Below are positions 5,377 to 5,600 of a stretch of 5,600 nt of DNA, piece after piece. The notes under the pieces are model-generated. The model was not told the DNA's origin and did no database searches. It saw only the letters and a program-made list of their open reading frames with translations. Position numbers and translations under genes: made by a program. The first letter of the stretch is position 1. The number at the start of each line of letters is the position of its first letter. Source of the stretch: Ghiorsea sp. (lineage in GTDB: Bacteria; Pseudomonadota; Zetaproteobacteria; Mariprofundales; Mariprofundaceae); NCBI GenBank assembly GCA_030950765.1, contig JAUZQX010000020.1, positions 1 through 5,600 on the forward strand. Reading direction: 5' to 3'.

Positions 5377-5385
5377 GGAGTGTTT

Positions 5386-5600
5386 ATGAAAAATAAAGGT
5401 TTGATATATATGGCTGTTGCATCTTCAATGCTGGCTTCCACCGTGGTTTCAGCAACTGAATTCCGTTCCTCTACGGTGCGTGCGTTGGGTATGGGTGGGT
5501 CAAACGTTGCTTCTACAAACGGTGTGGATGCAACATATTGGAACCCTGCAGCGTATGGTTTTTTTGGTGAGAGTGATGATTCAGCAGAGGCTAAATCAGT
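5386..5600 (+). CDS. Exported, probably outer-membrane beta-barrel protein, N-terminal part (cut by window end)
   Basis: Seventy-one codons are visible and the frame stays open to the edge. The first 23 residues look like a Sec signal peptide: a basic start (MKNKG), a hydrophobic core (LIYMAVASSMLASTVV), and a likely cleavage site after VSA. The mature start, TEFRSSTVRALGMGGSNVAS, is followed by TNGVDATYWNPAAYGFFGES. The pattern RALGMGG, then x-VAS, then YWNPAA resembles the N-termini of FadL/OmpP1-like barrels and of the barrel family named TraF_2 (Pfam PF13729), a family often labelled conjugal transfer protein TraF. Which of these applies cannot be decided from the fragment, and no transfer genes are visible. 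GGAG at 5377-5380, five bases before ATG 5386, supports this start. It lies after the operon terminator, so it is probably a separate transcription unit with its own promoter. Confidence 0.8.
   Translation, partial: MKNKGLIYMAVASSMLASTVVSATEFRSSTVRALGMGGSNVASTNGVDATYWNPAAYGFFGESDDSAEAKS

Noticed and set aside
5375..5389. Four-codon frame (MECL) whose TGA overlaps the ATG of the terminal gene
   Set aside because: Too short to be evidence of anything. The gene has its own GGAG at the right distance.
5559..5565. Run of seven T in the terminal gene, a possible slippage or phase-variation tract
   Set aside because: Seven bases is short for phase variation, the frame continues correctly through it, and Phe-Phe encoded as ttt ttt explains it.
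1..5600. tRNA genes, CRISPR repeats, insertion sequences, attachment sites or signs of horizontal transfer
   Set aside because: No cloverleaf-like sequence, regularly spaced repeat, terminal inverted repeat or transposase frame was seen. Codon use looks uniform through the operon.

Overview
The window is the distal part of a bacterial ribosomal-protein superoperon (the spc/alpha region), all on the + strand. It runs: 3' end of rplO (L15), secY, adk, infA, rpmJ, rpsM (S13), rpsK (S11), rpsD (S4), rpoA, rplQ (L17). A strong intrinsic terminator follows rplQ, and then the start of an unrelated exported-protein gene runs off the right edge. Every gene up to rplQ looks intact. rpmJ (L36) is a 37-codon gene with a GTG start at 2333 and is easy to miss.

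Organism: the base composition is moderate and somewhat AT-rich by eye, with many T-ending codons. RpoA, with a fully proteobacterial-type C-terminal domain, and the infA-rpmJ-rpsM-rpsK-rpsD-rpoA-rplQ order point to a proteobacterium. The signal peptide and the beta-barrel-type N-terminus of the last gene point to a Gram-negative envelope. S4 and L36 are the zinc-binding (C+) forms, and Adk has a four-cysteine LID. That mix is less typical of enteric gamma- and betaproteobacteria. A deep-branching proteobacterial lineage, for example Zetaproteobacteria, would fit, but this is a low-confidence inference from memory of protein families, not a search result.

Regions: 1-100 is the L15 tail. Positions 104-2293 hold the translocon gene secY, adenylate kinase and IF-1, packed with 3-nt, -1-nt and 1-nt junctions. 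Positions 2294-2475 hold rpmJ between two short gaps. Positions 2476-5298 hold the alpha-type cluster with gaps of 12-20 nt. Positions 5299-5385 hold the terminator and a short control region with a perfect 13-bp palindrome. Positions 5386-5600 encode the N-terminus of a secreted, probably outer-membrane, protein.

The operon genes supply the ribosome (L15, L36, S13, S11, S4, L17), translation initiation (IF-1), membrane insertion (SecY), nucleotide balance (Adk) and transcription (RNA polymerase alpha). I see no internal terminator, so the block is probably one transcript. No gap within the operon exceeds 39 nt, and no stretch over 300 bases lacks a gene. I found no undescribed system; most of the window is conserved housekeeping DNA. 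The items that merit a second look are an unusual AMP-site residue in Adk, the density of zinc-site proteins, the coupled starts, and the operator-like palindrome before the last gene.
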